From: Roseateles sp. DAIF2
Lineage (GTDB): Bacteria; Pseudomonadota; Gammaproteobacteria; Burkholderiales; Burkholderiaceae_C
NCBI RefSeq assembly: GCF_015624425.1
Contig: NZ_CP049919.1
Location: 4,154,001 to 4,218,000, forward strand
Direction of reading: 5' to 3'
Length of the DNA stretch: 64,000 nt
The position numbers and the translations under genes are program-made. The notes beneath the pieces were generated by a model. That model had not been told where the DNA came from and did no database searches. It saw only the letters and a list, made by a program, of their open reading frames with translations. Below, piece by piece: positions 44,184-53,707 of the stretch; position 1 is the stretch's first letter; every line of letters begins with the position of its first letter.

Positions 44184-45143
44184 TCAGATCATGCCGGACT
44201 TGACCATGATCGCACGCAGGCCGGCGAATTCGCGGTCGACGAACTCGTCGAAGTCCTTGCCGGTCATCACGGCCGGGGTCCAGCCGTTCTTCTCCAGGGC
44301 CTCGGCCCAGGCCTTGCTCTTGGTGGCCTTGACGACCATCTCGGTCAGGGCCTTGCGCTGGTCGGCGCTGATGCCCGGGGGCGCGTAGACGCCGCGCCAG
44401 TTGCCGATCTCGACGTTGTAGCCCAGCTCCTTCATCGTCGGGATGTCCAGGCCCTTCAGGCGCTGCGACGAGGTGACGGCGATTGCGCGCATCTTGCCGC
44501 TTTCGATGTACTGCTGGAACTCGCTGTAGCCGCTGCCGCCGATCGTGACGTTGCCGCCCAGGATGGCCGCGGTGGCCTCGCCGCCGCCACGGAAGGGCAC
44601 GTAGTTGATCTTGGCCGCGTCGACGCCGACCTCGCGCGCCAGCATCGCGGCGGCGATGTGCTCGGTGGCGCCGCGCGAACCGCCGCCCCACTTCACCGAG
44701 GCCGGGTCCTTCTTCATCATGTCGACCACGTCCTTCATGCTCTTCAGCGGCGAGTTGGCCGGCAGCACGAAGACGTTGTATTCGCTGGTCAGGCGCGCGA
44801 TCGGCGTGGCCTGGGTCAGGCTCACCGGCGGCTTGCCGGTGATGATGCCGCCCAGCATCACCGCGCCCATCACCATCAGCGCATTCGGGTCGCCCTTGCT
44901 GGCATTGACGAACTGGGCCAGGCCGATCGCGCCGGCCGCGCCGCCCTTGTTCTCGAAGGTCACCGAACCGGCCACACCGGCGTCCTGCAGGGCCTTGCCC
45001 AGCGCGCGGCCGGTCGTGTCCCAGCCACCGCCCGGATTGGCGGGCACCATGATCTTCAGGTTGGCAGCGGCCTGCGCCGACAGGGGCAGCGCACCGACGG
45101 CGGCCAGCGCGGCCAGCGACTTCAGGAACTCGTCACGACGCAT
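44184..45143 (-). CDS. tctC: Tripartite tricarboxylate transporter solute-binding protein (Bug/TctC family)
   Basis: 319 residues with a signal peptide (MRRDEFLKSLAALAAVGALPLSAQA). It shows hallmark Bug-family elements: MVPANPGGGWDTTGRAL near the mature N-terminus, FENKGGAAGAIGLAQF, VKWGGGSRGATEHIAA, and YVPFRGGGEATAAILGGNV. The start ATG is preceded by AGGAGACAAGC. It captures a carboxylate in the periplasm for TctAB. The family is greatly expanded in Burkholderiales and its ligand is not predictable. It is transcribed divergently from the TctD/TctE-like genes, which probably control it. Confidence 0.95.
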   Translation of the reverse strand: MRRDEFLKSLAALAAVGALPLSAQAAANLKIMVPANPGGGWDTTGRALGKALQDAGVAGSVTFENKGGAAGAIGLAQFVNASKGDPNALMVMGAVMLGGIITGKPPVSLTQATPIARLTSEYNVFVLPANSPLKSMKDVVDMMKKDPASVKWGGGSRGATEHIAAAMLAREVGVDAAKINYVPFRGGGEATAAILGGNVTIGGSGYSEFQQYIESGKMRAIAVTSSQRLKGLDIPTMKELGYNVEIGNWRGVYAPPGISADQRKALTEMVVKATKSKAWAEALEKNGWTPAVMTGKDFDEFVDREFAGLRAIMVKSGMI

Positions 45144-45291
45144 GATGCTTGTCTCCTAGGCTTATTGATTGATTAATGATCGGAACAACGGCGCCTATCG
45201 TCGTCGTTCTGGCTGTCAGTCGGCTGTCCGTGAACCTAGGGTAAACACGGCCCTCGTGCCCCGCCTATTTCAGGCCCTAGACTGCCGCCCC
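45144..45291. promoter_or_regulatory. Divergent promoter region between tctC and the response regulator
   Basis: This 148-bp gap has an AT-rich stretch (TTATTGATTGATTAATGATC, 45160-45179) next to tctC, probably its core promoter. Nearer the regulator, GTGAA (45230) and GTAAA (45241) are arranged in tandem 11 bp apart, a plausible OmpR-family site. Exact -35/-10 boxes were not assigned. Confidence 0.5.
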
Positions 45292-45990
45292 ATGAACCTG
45301 CTCCTGGTGGAAGACGACCCCGCGATGCGGCTGAGCCTGACGCGCAGCTTCGAGCGCCGCGGCCTGAATGTACAGGCCGTCGGTGACGGCCCCGCGGCGC
45401 TGGAGCGCTGGCCGCAGGCGCGGCCCGATGTGGTGGTGCTGGACCTGTCGCTGCCCGGCCTGGACGGGCTGGAGGTGCTGGCGCGCGCGCGCGCCGCCGG
45501 GCTCAAGACCCCGGTGCTGATCCTGACCGCGCGCGGCACCGTCGGCGATCGCATCCTCGGCCTGAACGTCGGCGCCGACGACTATCTGCCCAAGCCCTTC
45601 GACCTGGACGAGCTGATGGCCCGCATCCAGGCCCTGGGCCGGCGCGCCGGCGTGGCGGCGCAAGGCCTGGATGCGCGCCTGGCCGCGCCACCGGCCGTCG
45701 ACTTCTGCGGCATGCGGGTCGACGAGGACAGCGGCGCGATCTACTTCGAGGCCCAGGTGCTGGAGCTGGCGCCGCGCGAGGCCGCGCTGCTGCGCGCGCT
45801 GCTGGCGCGGCCCGGCCATGCGATCGCCAAGGAGCGCCTGTTCGAGCTGGTCTTCCCCGGCGAGCTGGAGGTGCAGCTGGAGGCGATCGAGGTGGTGGCC
45901 TACCGGCTGCGCAAGCGCATCGCCCACACCGGCGCGCAGCTGGTCACCCTGCGCGGCCTGGGCTATCTGCTGAAGAAGGCCGCCGCTTGA
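45292..45990 (+). CDS. tctD: OmpR-family response regulator (TctD-like)
   Basis: 232 residues from ATG 45292; the longer frame from 45169 covers the promoter region and is rejected. The receiver domain (1-115) has the acidic pair EDD (7-9), phospho-acceptor Asp51 in VVVLDLSLPG, Thr in LILTARG and Lys in DYLPKPFD. The C-terminal winged helix carries LELAPREAALLRALLARPGHAIAKERL and VVAYRLRKRIAHTGAQLVTLRGLGYLL. The next gene is its sensor kinase, overlapping by TTGA. Position opposite tctCBA suggests it activates transporter transcription in response to the substrate, as TctD does in Salmonella. Confidence 0.93.
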   Translation: MNLLLVEDDPAMRLSLTRSFERRGLNVQAVGDGPAALERWPQARPDVVVLDLSLPGLDGLEVLARARAAGLKTPVLILTARGTVGDRILGLNVGADDYLPKPFDLDELMARIQALGRRAGVAAQGLDARLAAPPAVDFCGMRVDEDSGAIYFEAQVLELAPREAALLRALLARPGHAIAKERLFELVFPGELEVQLEAIEVVAYRLRKRIAHTGAQLVTLRGLGYLLKKAAA

Positions 45991-47402
45991 GCCGCCGGCC
46001 CAGCTCGTTGCGCCGGCGCCTGGCGCTGGGCATCCTGCTGCCGGTGGTGGCGGTGATTGCGTTCAACACCTGGAGCCTGTACCACCAGGCGCTGCGCGCG
46101 GCCGACACCGCCTACGACCGCACCCTGCTGGCCTCGGCCAAGTCGATCGGCGAGCTGCTGGAGGTGCGCCGCGACGGCGAGCGCGTCTACCTGCGCTCAA
46201 CCGTGCTGTATTCGGCGCTGGAGCCCTTCGAGGCCGACAACCGCAGCCGCATCTTCTACAAGGTCAGCGGCTTCGACGGCGAGATGGTCTCGGGCTTCCC
46301 CGACCTGCCCGGCTGGCAGGGCAAGCTGCCCGACAAGAGCCCCTATGCGGCCCTGGTGGCCTTCTACGACGACCATTACCGCGACGAGCCGGTGCGCGTC
46401 GCGGTGCTGCTGCAGCCGGTCTCCAGCCAGGCCGGCCAGGGCATGGCGACGATCCAGGTGGCCGAGACCCTGGAGCTGCGCCACACGCTGGCGCGCCAGA
46501 TCCTGATCGAGACCCTGTGGCGCCAGGCCCTGCTGATCCTGGTGATCGTGATCGTGGTGATGGTGGTGGTGCAGCGCGCCACCGGCCCGGTGCGGCGGCT
46601 CTCGGCCCAGTTGCGCGAGCGCCCCGAGGGCGACCTCTCGCCGGTCGACGCGCCGGACGCGCCGCGCGAATGGCGGCCGCTGGTCGAGGCCACCAACCAG
46701 GTGGTCGAGCGCCTGTCGCAGTTGCTGGAGCACCAGAAGCGCTTCGTGCGCGATGCCTCGCACCAGCTGAAGACGCCGCTGGCGGTGCTGAAGACCCAGG
46801 TGCAGAGCGCGCGCCAGGGCGATGTCGAGCCGATGCAGGCGCTGGCCGAGATCGACGTCACCGTCGCGCGCGCCACCCAGGTCGCGAACCAGATGCTGGC
46901 GCTGGCCAAGGTGGAGCAGCTGCGCCAGCAGGCCGATGTCAGCGAGGACGCCGCCGCGCTGCCGGTGCTGGACTGGGCCGAGGTGACGCGCGCGGTGGCA
47001 CTGGACCTGGCGCCGCTGATCGCCGAGGCGCAGCTGGACTTCGACATCGAGACCGCGCCGGCGCCGATCCGCAGCCATGAATGGGCGCTGCGCGAGCTGA
47101 CCCGCAACCTGATGCACAACGCGATCCAGCACACCGACCGGCGCCTGCAGATCCGGCTGCAGGTGGACGAACGGGTCGCGGTGCTGACCATCTCCGATTC
47201 CGGCCCGGGCCTGAGCGCGGCGCAGCGCGCGCGCCTGTTCCTGCCCTTCGCGGCCGGCCATCCGGGCGGCGGCTCGGGCCTGGGGCTGGCGATCTGCCAC
47301 GGCATCGTGCAGTCGCTGTCCGGCAGCATCGAGCTGAACAACCGCAGCGACGACGGCCCCGGCCTGGACGCGCGCGTCGTGCTGCCGCTGGCCCGCCCGT
47401 AA
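45987..47402 (+). CDS. tctE: Sensor histidine kinase (TctE-like)
   Basis: 471 residues. The TTG start overlaps the regulator's stop codon (TTGA). It has a first membrane helix (LALGILLPVVAVIAFNTW), a periplasmic sensor of about 140 residues of the two-component 2CSK_N type, and a second helix (QALLILVIVIVVMVVV). A short HAMP-like stretch leads to a HisKA domain with His259 in DASHQLKTPLAVLKTQ, and an ATPase domain with NLMHNAIQHT (N box), ISDSGPGL (G1) and GGGSGLGLAI (G2). It presumably senses a carboxylate and phosphorylates the TctD-like protein. Its stop is 10 bp before hslR. Confidence 0.93.
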   Translation: MSRRPSSLRRRLALGILLPVVAVIAFNTWSLYHQALRAADTAYDRTLLASAKSIGELLEVRRDGERVYLRSTVLYSALEPFEADNRSRIFYKVSGFDGEMVSGFPDLPGWQGKLPDKSPYAALVAFYDDHYRDEPVRVAVLLQPVSSQAGQGMATIQVAETLELRHTLARQILIETLWRQALLILVIVIVVMVVVQRATGPVRRLSAQLRERPEGDLSPVDAPDAPREWRPLVEATNQVVERLSQLLEHQKRFVRDASHQLKTPLAVLKTQVQSARQGDVEPMQALAEIDVTVARATQVANQMLALAKVEQLRQQADVSEDAAALPVLDWAEVTRAVALDLAPLIAEAQLDFDIETAPAPIRSHEWALRELTRNLMHNAIQHTDRRLQIRLQVDERVAVLTISDSGPGLSAAQRARLFLPFAAGHPGGGSGLGLAICHGIVQSLSGSIELNNRSDDGPGLDARVVLPLARP

Positions 47403-47412
47403 AATTGCGGCC

Positions 47413-47838
47413 ATGAAGCAGGACATGGTGTCGGCGGGCGGGGTTCGCCTGGACAAATGGCTATGGGCGGCGCGCTTCTACAAGACCCGCGCGCTGGCGG
47501 TCGACGAGATCGGCAAGGGCCGGGTGCAGGTCAACGGCCAGGACGCCAAGCCCTCGCGCGAGGTCCGGCTCGGCGACCTGCTGCGGCTGCGCCAGGGGCC
47601 GGTGGAGCGCGAGGTCAAGGTGCTGGGACTGTCCCATGTGCGCGGGCCGGCGCCGGTGGCCCAGGCCCTGTACGAGGAGACGCCCGAGAGCCGGGCCGCG
47701 CGCGAGCGCGCCGCCGAGGCCCGGCGCCTGGCGCCGGAACCGGCCCAGACCATCGCCGATGGCCGCCAGGGCCGGCCGACCAAGCAGGACCGGCGCCGGC
47801 TGGCAGAATGGGACCGCTGGTCGGCAGAAATCGAGTAA
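47413..47838 (+). CDS. hslR: S4-domain RNA-binding heat-shock protein (HslR/Hsp15 family)
   Basis: 141 residues. The S4 domain occupies the first 60-65 (VRLDKWLWAARFYKTRALAVDEIGKGRVQVNG). A basic, charged tail (DGRQGRPTKQDRRRLAEWDRW) is typical of Hsp15, which binds free 50S subunits carrying nascent chains and helps recycle stalled ribosomes. The start codon is 10 bp after the kinase stop. A TAAAAT hexamer seven bases before ATG could be the -10 of a leaderless promoter. It lies 103 bp before grpE, in keeping with a heat-shock role. Confidence 0.93.
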   Translation: MKQDMVSAGGVRLDKWLWAARFYKTRALAVDEIGKGRVQVNGQDAKPSREVRLGDLLRLRQGPVEREVKVLGLSHVRGPAPVAQALYEETPESRAARERAAEARRLAPEPAQTIADGRQGRPTKQDRRRLAEWDRWSAEIE

Positions 47839-47888
47839 TCCGCTACCCCGACGCGGGTTTTTCCGTAGCCGGATGCCAAAATCCCCCT

Positions 47889-47925
47889 CTTGAATTTCCG
47901 GACATCGCGCCCAACTGGGCGCGAT
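47889..47925 (+). promoter_or_regulatory. Palindrome and possible sigma32-type promoter before grpE
   Basis: CTTGAA at 47889 followed by CCCAAC at 47910 resembles a sigma32 promoter. The same stretch contains a perfect inverted repeat (ATCGCGCCCA at 47904-47913, TGGGCGCGAT at 47916-47925, 2 bp apart) followed by TTGCCTTTCTT. It could be a terminator for hslR, an operator, or both. The -10 would lie inside the palindrome, so the two readings compete. Confidence 0.4.
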
Positions 47926-47941
47926 TGCCTTTCTTCGCACC

Positions 47942-48466
47942 ATGACGACAGACAACCAACCCACCCCGCAAGACGCCTCCGCCGACCCGGCCGCGCCGGC
48001 CGAGGCGCTCGCCCCCGAGGCCAAGATCGCCGAACTGGAAGGCCGCCTGGCCGAGATGTCGGACGCCTATCTGCGCGCCAAGGCCGAGGCCGAGAACATC
48101 CGCCGCCGCTCCGAGGAGGAGATGTCCAAGGCACGCAAATTCGCCGTCGAAGGCTTCGCCGAGGCGATGCTGCCGGTGATGGACAGCATGGAAGCCGCCA
48201 TCGCCATGCCCGACGCCAAGGTTGAGGCGGTGCTGGAGGGCGTGCACGCCACGCGCCGCCAGCTGGCCGCCGCGCTGGAGCGCAACAAGGTGCTGGAGAT
48301 CAACCCGGCCCAGGGCGCGAAGTTCGACCCGCACCAGCACCAGGCCATCAGCATGGTGCCGGCCGAGCAGGAGGCCAACAGCGTCGTGATGGTGCTGCAA
48401 AAGGGCTATCTGATCGCCGACCGCGTGCTGCGCCCGGCCCTGGTGACGGTGGCCGCGCCGAAGTAA
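47942..48466 (+). CDS. grpE: Nucleotide-exchange factor GrpE
   Basis: 174 residues. An acidic, disordered N-terminus precedes a long coiled coil ([30 protein letters not shown], a family signature) and a C-terminal beta domain with [33 protein letters not shown] and [23 protein letters not shown]. GrpE releases ADP from DnaK. It lies 84 bp upstream of dnaK in the usual grpE-dnaK-dnaJ order. Confidence 0.97.
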   Translation: MTTDNQPTPQDASADPAAPAEALAPEAKIAELEGRLAEMSDAYLRAKAEAENIRRRSEEEMSKARKFAVEGFAEAMLPVMDSMEAAIAMPDAKVEAVLEGVHATRRQLAAALERNKVLEINPAQGAKFDPHQHQAISMVPAEQEANSVVMVLQKGYLIADRVLRPALVTVAAPK

Positions 48467-48482
48467 TTCACAGCCGCTGCCG

Positions 48483-48510
48483 CTTGAAAAGCAGCGACTT
48501 ATCCACATAT
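48483..48510 (+). promoter_or_regulatory. Sigma32 (RpoH) promoter of dnaK
   Basis: CTTGAAA at 48483-48489 and CCACATAT at 48503-48510 are separated by 13 bp. They match the heat-shock consensus CTTGAAA-N(11-16)-CCCCATNT at nearly every position. The start of dnaK is 41 bp downstream. No CIRCE inverted repeat is present, so control by RpoH rather than HrcA is indicated here. Confidence 0.8.
48499..48507 (+). promoter_or_regulatory. Perfect DnaA box inside the dnaK promoter
   Basis: TTATCCACA matches the strict 9-mer DnaA box exactly. It overlaps the spacer and -10 of the predicted sigma32 promoter. One such 9-mer could arise by chance, but its placement would let DnaA compete with RNA polymerase. 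Confidence 0.45.
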
Positions 48511-48550
48511 CGAAAACAAGCCAACAAGCTTCAGTTTCAGGAGTCTCACA

Positions 48551-50518
<1,968 letters not shown>

Positions 50519-50600
50519 GACCGTAGAGGTCCGTCCATGAGCCGCGCCGTGCCTGCATCGGGCCGCGCGGCTTCATCGCTTCCAATGCCCAGGAACATCA

Positions 50601-51743
50601 ATGGCAAAGCGTGATTACTACGAAGTCCTCGGCGTCGCGAAGAACGCGAGCGAGGAGGACATCAAGAAGGCCTACCGCAAGCTGGCCATGAAGCATCACC
50701 CCGACCGCAATCAGGGTGACGGGGCCAAGGCCGCCGAGGAGAAGTTCAAGGAGGCCAAGGAGGCCTACGAGATGCTCACCGACGGCCAGAAGCGCGCGGC
50801 CTACGACCAGTACGGCCATGCTGGCGTCGACCCGAACGCGGGCGGCTTCCGCGGCGGCCCCGAAGGCTTCGGCGGTTTCGCCGAGGCCTTCGGCGACATC
50901 TTCGGCGACATCTTCGGCGGCCAGGGCGGGCAGCGCCGTGGCGGCGGCGGCCAGCAGGTCTACCGCGGCAGCGACCTCAGCTACGCGATGGAGATCTCGC
51001 TGGAGGAAGCCGCGCGCGGCAAGGAAACCCAGATCCGCATCCCGAGCTGGGAAGGCTGCGAGACCTGCAAGGGCAGCGGCGCCAAGCCCGGCACCAGCGC
51101 CAAGAGCTGCGGCGCCTGCAACGGCTCCGGCACGGTGCATATGCGCCAGGGCTTCTTCTCGATCCAGCAGACCTGCCCGCATTGCCACGGCAGCGGCAAG
51201 ATCATTCCCGACCCCTGCACCGCCTGCAACGGCCAGGGCAAGGTGAAGAAGAGCAAGACGCTCGAGGTCAAGATCCCCGCCGGCATCAACGAGGGCATGC
51301 GCATCCGCTCGGCCGGCAATGGCGAGCCGGGCGTCAACGGTGGTCCGGCCGGCGATCTCTACATCGAGATCCGCATCAAGCAGCACGAGATCTTCGAGCG
51401 CGACGGCGACGACCTGCATTGCACGATGCCGGTGGCGATGACCACCGCGGCGCTGGGCGGGTCGATCGAGGTGCCGACCCTGGGCGGCAAGGCCGAGATC
51501 GAGCTGCCCGAGGGCACCCAGCATGGCAAGACCTTCCGCCTGCGCGGCAAGGGCATCAAGGGCGTGCGCTCCAGCTACCCGGGCGACCTGTACTGCCACA
51601 TCAGCATCGAAACGCCGGTCAAGCTGACCGAGTACCAGCGCAAGCTGCTGAAGGACCTGGACAAGTCGCTGAAGGACGGCGGCGAGCGCCATTCGCCGAA
51701 CGCCAAGAGCTGGACCGACCGGGTCAAGGACCTGTTCAAGTAA
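50601..51743 (+). CDS. dnaJ: Co-chaperone DnaJ (Hsp40)
   Basis: 380 residues. The J domain (1-70) has the HPD tripeptide in [11 protein letters not shown] Gly/Phe-rich region follows ([27 protein letters not shown]). The zinc-binding domain has four CxxCxGxG repeats: [24 protein letters not shown] and CTACNGQG. The C-terminal peptide-binding domain is complete. DnaJ delivers substrates to DnaK and stimulates its ATPase. It is 82 bp after dnaK and probably in the same transcript. Confidence 0.99.
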   Translation: MAKRDYYEVLGVAKNASEEDIKKAYRKLAMKHHPDRNQGDGAKAAEEKFKEAKEAYEMLTDGQKRAAYDQYGHAGVDPNAGGFRGGPEGFGGFAEAFGDIFGDIFGGQGGQRRGGGGQQVYRGSDLSYAMEISLEEAARGKETQIRIPSWEGCETCKGSGAKPGTSAKSCGACNGSGTVHMRQGFFSIQQTCPHCHGSGKIIPDPCTACNGQGKVKKSKTLEVKIPAGINEGMRIRSAGNGEPGVNGGPAGDLYIEIRIKQHEIFERDGDDLHCTMPVAMTTAALGGSIEVPTLGGKAEIELPEGTQHGKTFRLRGKGIKGVRSSYPGDLYCHISIETPVKLTEYQRKLLKDLDKSLKDGGERHSPNAKSWTDRVKDLFK

Positions 51744-51752
51744 GCCTCATCC

Positions 51753-51796
51753 GGCGCGCGCCAGCGCGCGCCGCGGGCCCCGGGCGGGGCCGTTAA
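51753..51796 (+). terminator. GC-rich hairpins after dnaJ, weak terminator candidate
   Basis: GGCGCGCGC/GCGCGCGCC (51753-51772) and a following GGCCCCG/CGGGGCC form two adjacent strong stems 10 bp beyond the dnaJ stop. There is no T-tract, so intrinsic termination is uncertain; the stems may protect the 3' end instead. Confidence 0.35.
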
Positions 51797-51865
51797 GAAA
51801 TCCCAAAGGCGGGCTGGCCAGAATGCGCGCCGTGGCCGGATCCCCGGCCGGATTTCGCCCCGCCC

Positions 51866-53566
51866 ATGCGCCTGCCCGTTACCCTGCCCTTCCTCTCCGG
51901 CGCCCGCCACCCGACGGCGTCTGCCGCAAGCCCCAAGCCCACATCTCCGCTGACCCTGGCCTGGCTGGGCGCGCTGTGGCTGGGCCTGCTGTGCAACTGG
52001 CCGCTGTGGCAGCGCCTGCACCAGCTGCCCGAGCTGGCCAGCCCGCAGGGCAAGCTCTTCCTCGCCGCCTTCGCGGTGATGGTCACCGCGCTGCTGGGCA
52101 TGCTGCTGAGCCTGCTGGCATGGCGCCGCTGCATCAAGCCGGTGCTGCTGGTGCTGATGCTGACGGCCGCGCCGCTGGCCCACTTCATGGGCAGCTACGG
52201 CATCGTGATGGACGGCGGCATGCTGACCAATCTGCTGCAGACCGATGTGAACGAGGCGCGCGACCTGCTCGGCCCGCGCCTGCTGCTGAGCCTGCTGCTG
52301 CTGGCCGGCCTGCCGCTGATCTGGATGCTGGGCCGGCCGCTGACGGCCGCGCCCTTCTGGCGCCGCGCCGGCCTGAACCTGCTGGCCGCCGCGCTAGGCC
52401 TGGCCTTGGCGCTGCTGGCCGCGTCACTGACCTTCGGCGATCTGGTCTCGACGATGCGCAGCCACAAGTCGCTGCGCTACATGGTCAACCCGCTGAACGC
52501 GCTCTACGCGGTGGGCCATGGCCTGCATGCCCAGACCGGCAGCCCGCCGGGCCCGCTGCAGCCGCTGGGCGAGGATGCGCGCTGGCTGCAGCGCCCCGGC
52601 AAACCGCCGCTGTTGCTGCTGGTGGTCGGCGAGACCGCGCGCTCGGCCAACTTCTCGCTGAACGGCTATGCCCGCCCCACCAACCCGCTGCTGGCGCGGC
52701 AAAGCGATCTGCTGAGCTTTCGCGATGTCAGCGCCTGCGGCACCAGCACCGCGGCCTCCCTGCCCTGCATGTTCTCGCCGCTGGGCCGCGACGCCTTCCT
52801 GGCCCAGAAGCAGCCGCAGGAGAACCTGCTGGACATGCTGCAGCGCGCCGGCCTGGCCGTGCTGTGGCTGGACAACCAGGCCGGCTGCAAGGAGGTCTGC
52901 AACCGCGTGCCGACCCTGTTTGCCGAGACGGCCGCGCCCGGCGCAGCACCGCTGCCCGAGGGCCTGTGCCGGGACGGCGAATGCCTGGACGGCGCGCTGC
53001 TGCATGGGCTGGACCAGCGCCTCGCGGAGCTCGATCCGGCGCGCGCGGCCAAGGGCGTCGTGCTGGTGATGCACCAGATGGGCAGCCATGGCCCGGCCTA
53101 CTACAAGCGCTCGCCGGCCGAGCTGAAGCCCTTCCAGCCCGAATGCCGCAGCACCGCGCTGCAGCAATGCCCGCGCGAGCAGGTCGTGAACGGCTACGAC
53201 AACACGATCGCCTATACCGACCGGGTGCTGTCCGGCGCGATCGACTGGCTGCGCACCCGGCAGCATGACTATGCGCCGGCGATGCTGTACGTCTCGGACC
53301 ATGGCGAATCGCTGGGCGAGAACAATGTCTATCTGCACGGCATGCCCTATGCGATGGCGCCGCACGAGCAGACCCATGTGCCGGCAATCCTGTGGCTGCC
53401 GCCGGAGACCGCCGCGGCGCAGGGCGTCAAGCCGGGCTGCCTGGCCGGCCGCCTGGATCAGCCGCTGACGCATGACCTGCTGGCACACACGGTGATGGGC
53501 TATAGCGGCGTCACCAGCAAGCTTTATCGCCCCGAATGGGATCTACTCCAACCCTGCCGGGGCTGA
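51866..53566 (+). CDS. eptA: Phosphoethanolamine-lipid A transferase (EptA family)
   Basis: 566 residues. Five N-terminal hydrophobic segments precede a periplasmic sulfatase-fold domain. LVVGETARSANFSLNGYARPTNP includes the metal ligand Glu. ACGTSTAASLPCMFS carries the nucleophile Thr295, equivalent to Thr285 of MCR-1. YVSDHGESLGENNVYLHG supplies the Asp-His ligands. Cysteine pairs (CGT...PCMF, GCKEVC, CRDGEC, ECRS...CP) match the disulfides of EptA. It transfers phosphoethanolamine to lipid A, lowering net charge and polymyxin binding. No two-component regulator adjoins it. A palindromic repeat element follows its stop directly. Confidence 0.94.
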   Translation: MRLPVTLPFLSGARHPTASAASPKPTSPLTLAWLGALWLGLLCNWPLWQRLHQLPELASPQGKLFLAAFAVMVTALLGMLLSLLAWRRCIKPVLLVLMLTAAPLAHFMGSYGIVMDGGMLTNLLQTDVNEARDLLGPRLLLSLLLLAGLPLIWMLGRPLTAAPFWRRAGLNLLAAALGLALALLAASLTFGDLVSTMRSHKSLRYMVNPLNALYAVGHGLHAQTGSPPGPLQPLGEDARWLQRPGKPPLLLLVVGETARSANFSLNGYARPTNPLLARQSDLLSFRDVSACGTSTAASLPCMFSPLGRDAFLAQKQPQENLLDMLQRAGLAVLWLDNQAGCKEVCNRVPTLFAETAAPGAAPLPEGLCRDGECLDGALLHGLDQRLAELDPARAAKGVVLVMHQMGSHGPAYYKRSPAELKPFQPECRSTALQQCPREQVVNGYDNTIAYTDRVLSGAIDWLRTRQHDYAPAMLYVSDHGESLGENNVYLHGMPYAMAPHEQTHVPAILWLPPETAAAQGVKPGCLAGRLDQPLTHDLLAHTVMGYSGVTSKLYRPEWDLLQPCRG

Positions 53567-53692
53567 GAGTTTCTCTACTGCGTCACTGCCATGCGTCGTT
53601 GGACGATGCTCGGGATCCTCACGTACAGGAAGTACGTTCCGGCCCCTGCGCTCCGTCCGCCCAGCCTGGCAGCGGCTCGCGACGAGAAACTC
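53567..53692. repeat. 126-bp interspersed palindromic repeat element
   Basis: The element is bounded by perfect 9-bp inverted ends, GAGTTTCTC (53567-53575) and GAGAAACTC (53684-53692). It contains a central hairpin ACGTAC-AGGAA-GTACGT (53621-53637) and further GC-rich complementarity. It starts immediately after the eptA stop and lies between two convergent genes. I recall very similar elements in intergenic regions of other Burkholderiales, which would make it a mobile or REP-type repeat; this was not checked. It could also act as a bidirectional terminator. Confidence 0.75.
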
Positions 53693-53707
53693 CCCGCCTG
53701 AGGGCCC

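Noticed and set aside
43573..44691. 372-codon version of the TctB gene
   Set aside because: The extra N-terminus is an out-of-frame shadow of tctC and crosses a terminator; the good ribosome-binding site and membrane topology support the start at 44103.
51797..51865. PmrA-type box upstream of eptA (TTAAG near 51793)
   Set aside because: Only one half-site resembles the consensus; the second half is too divergent to support it.
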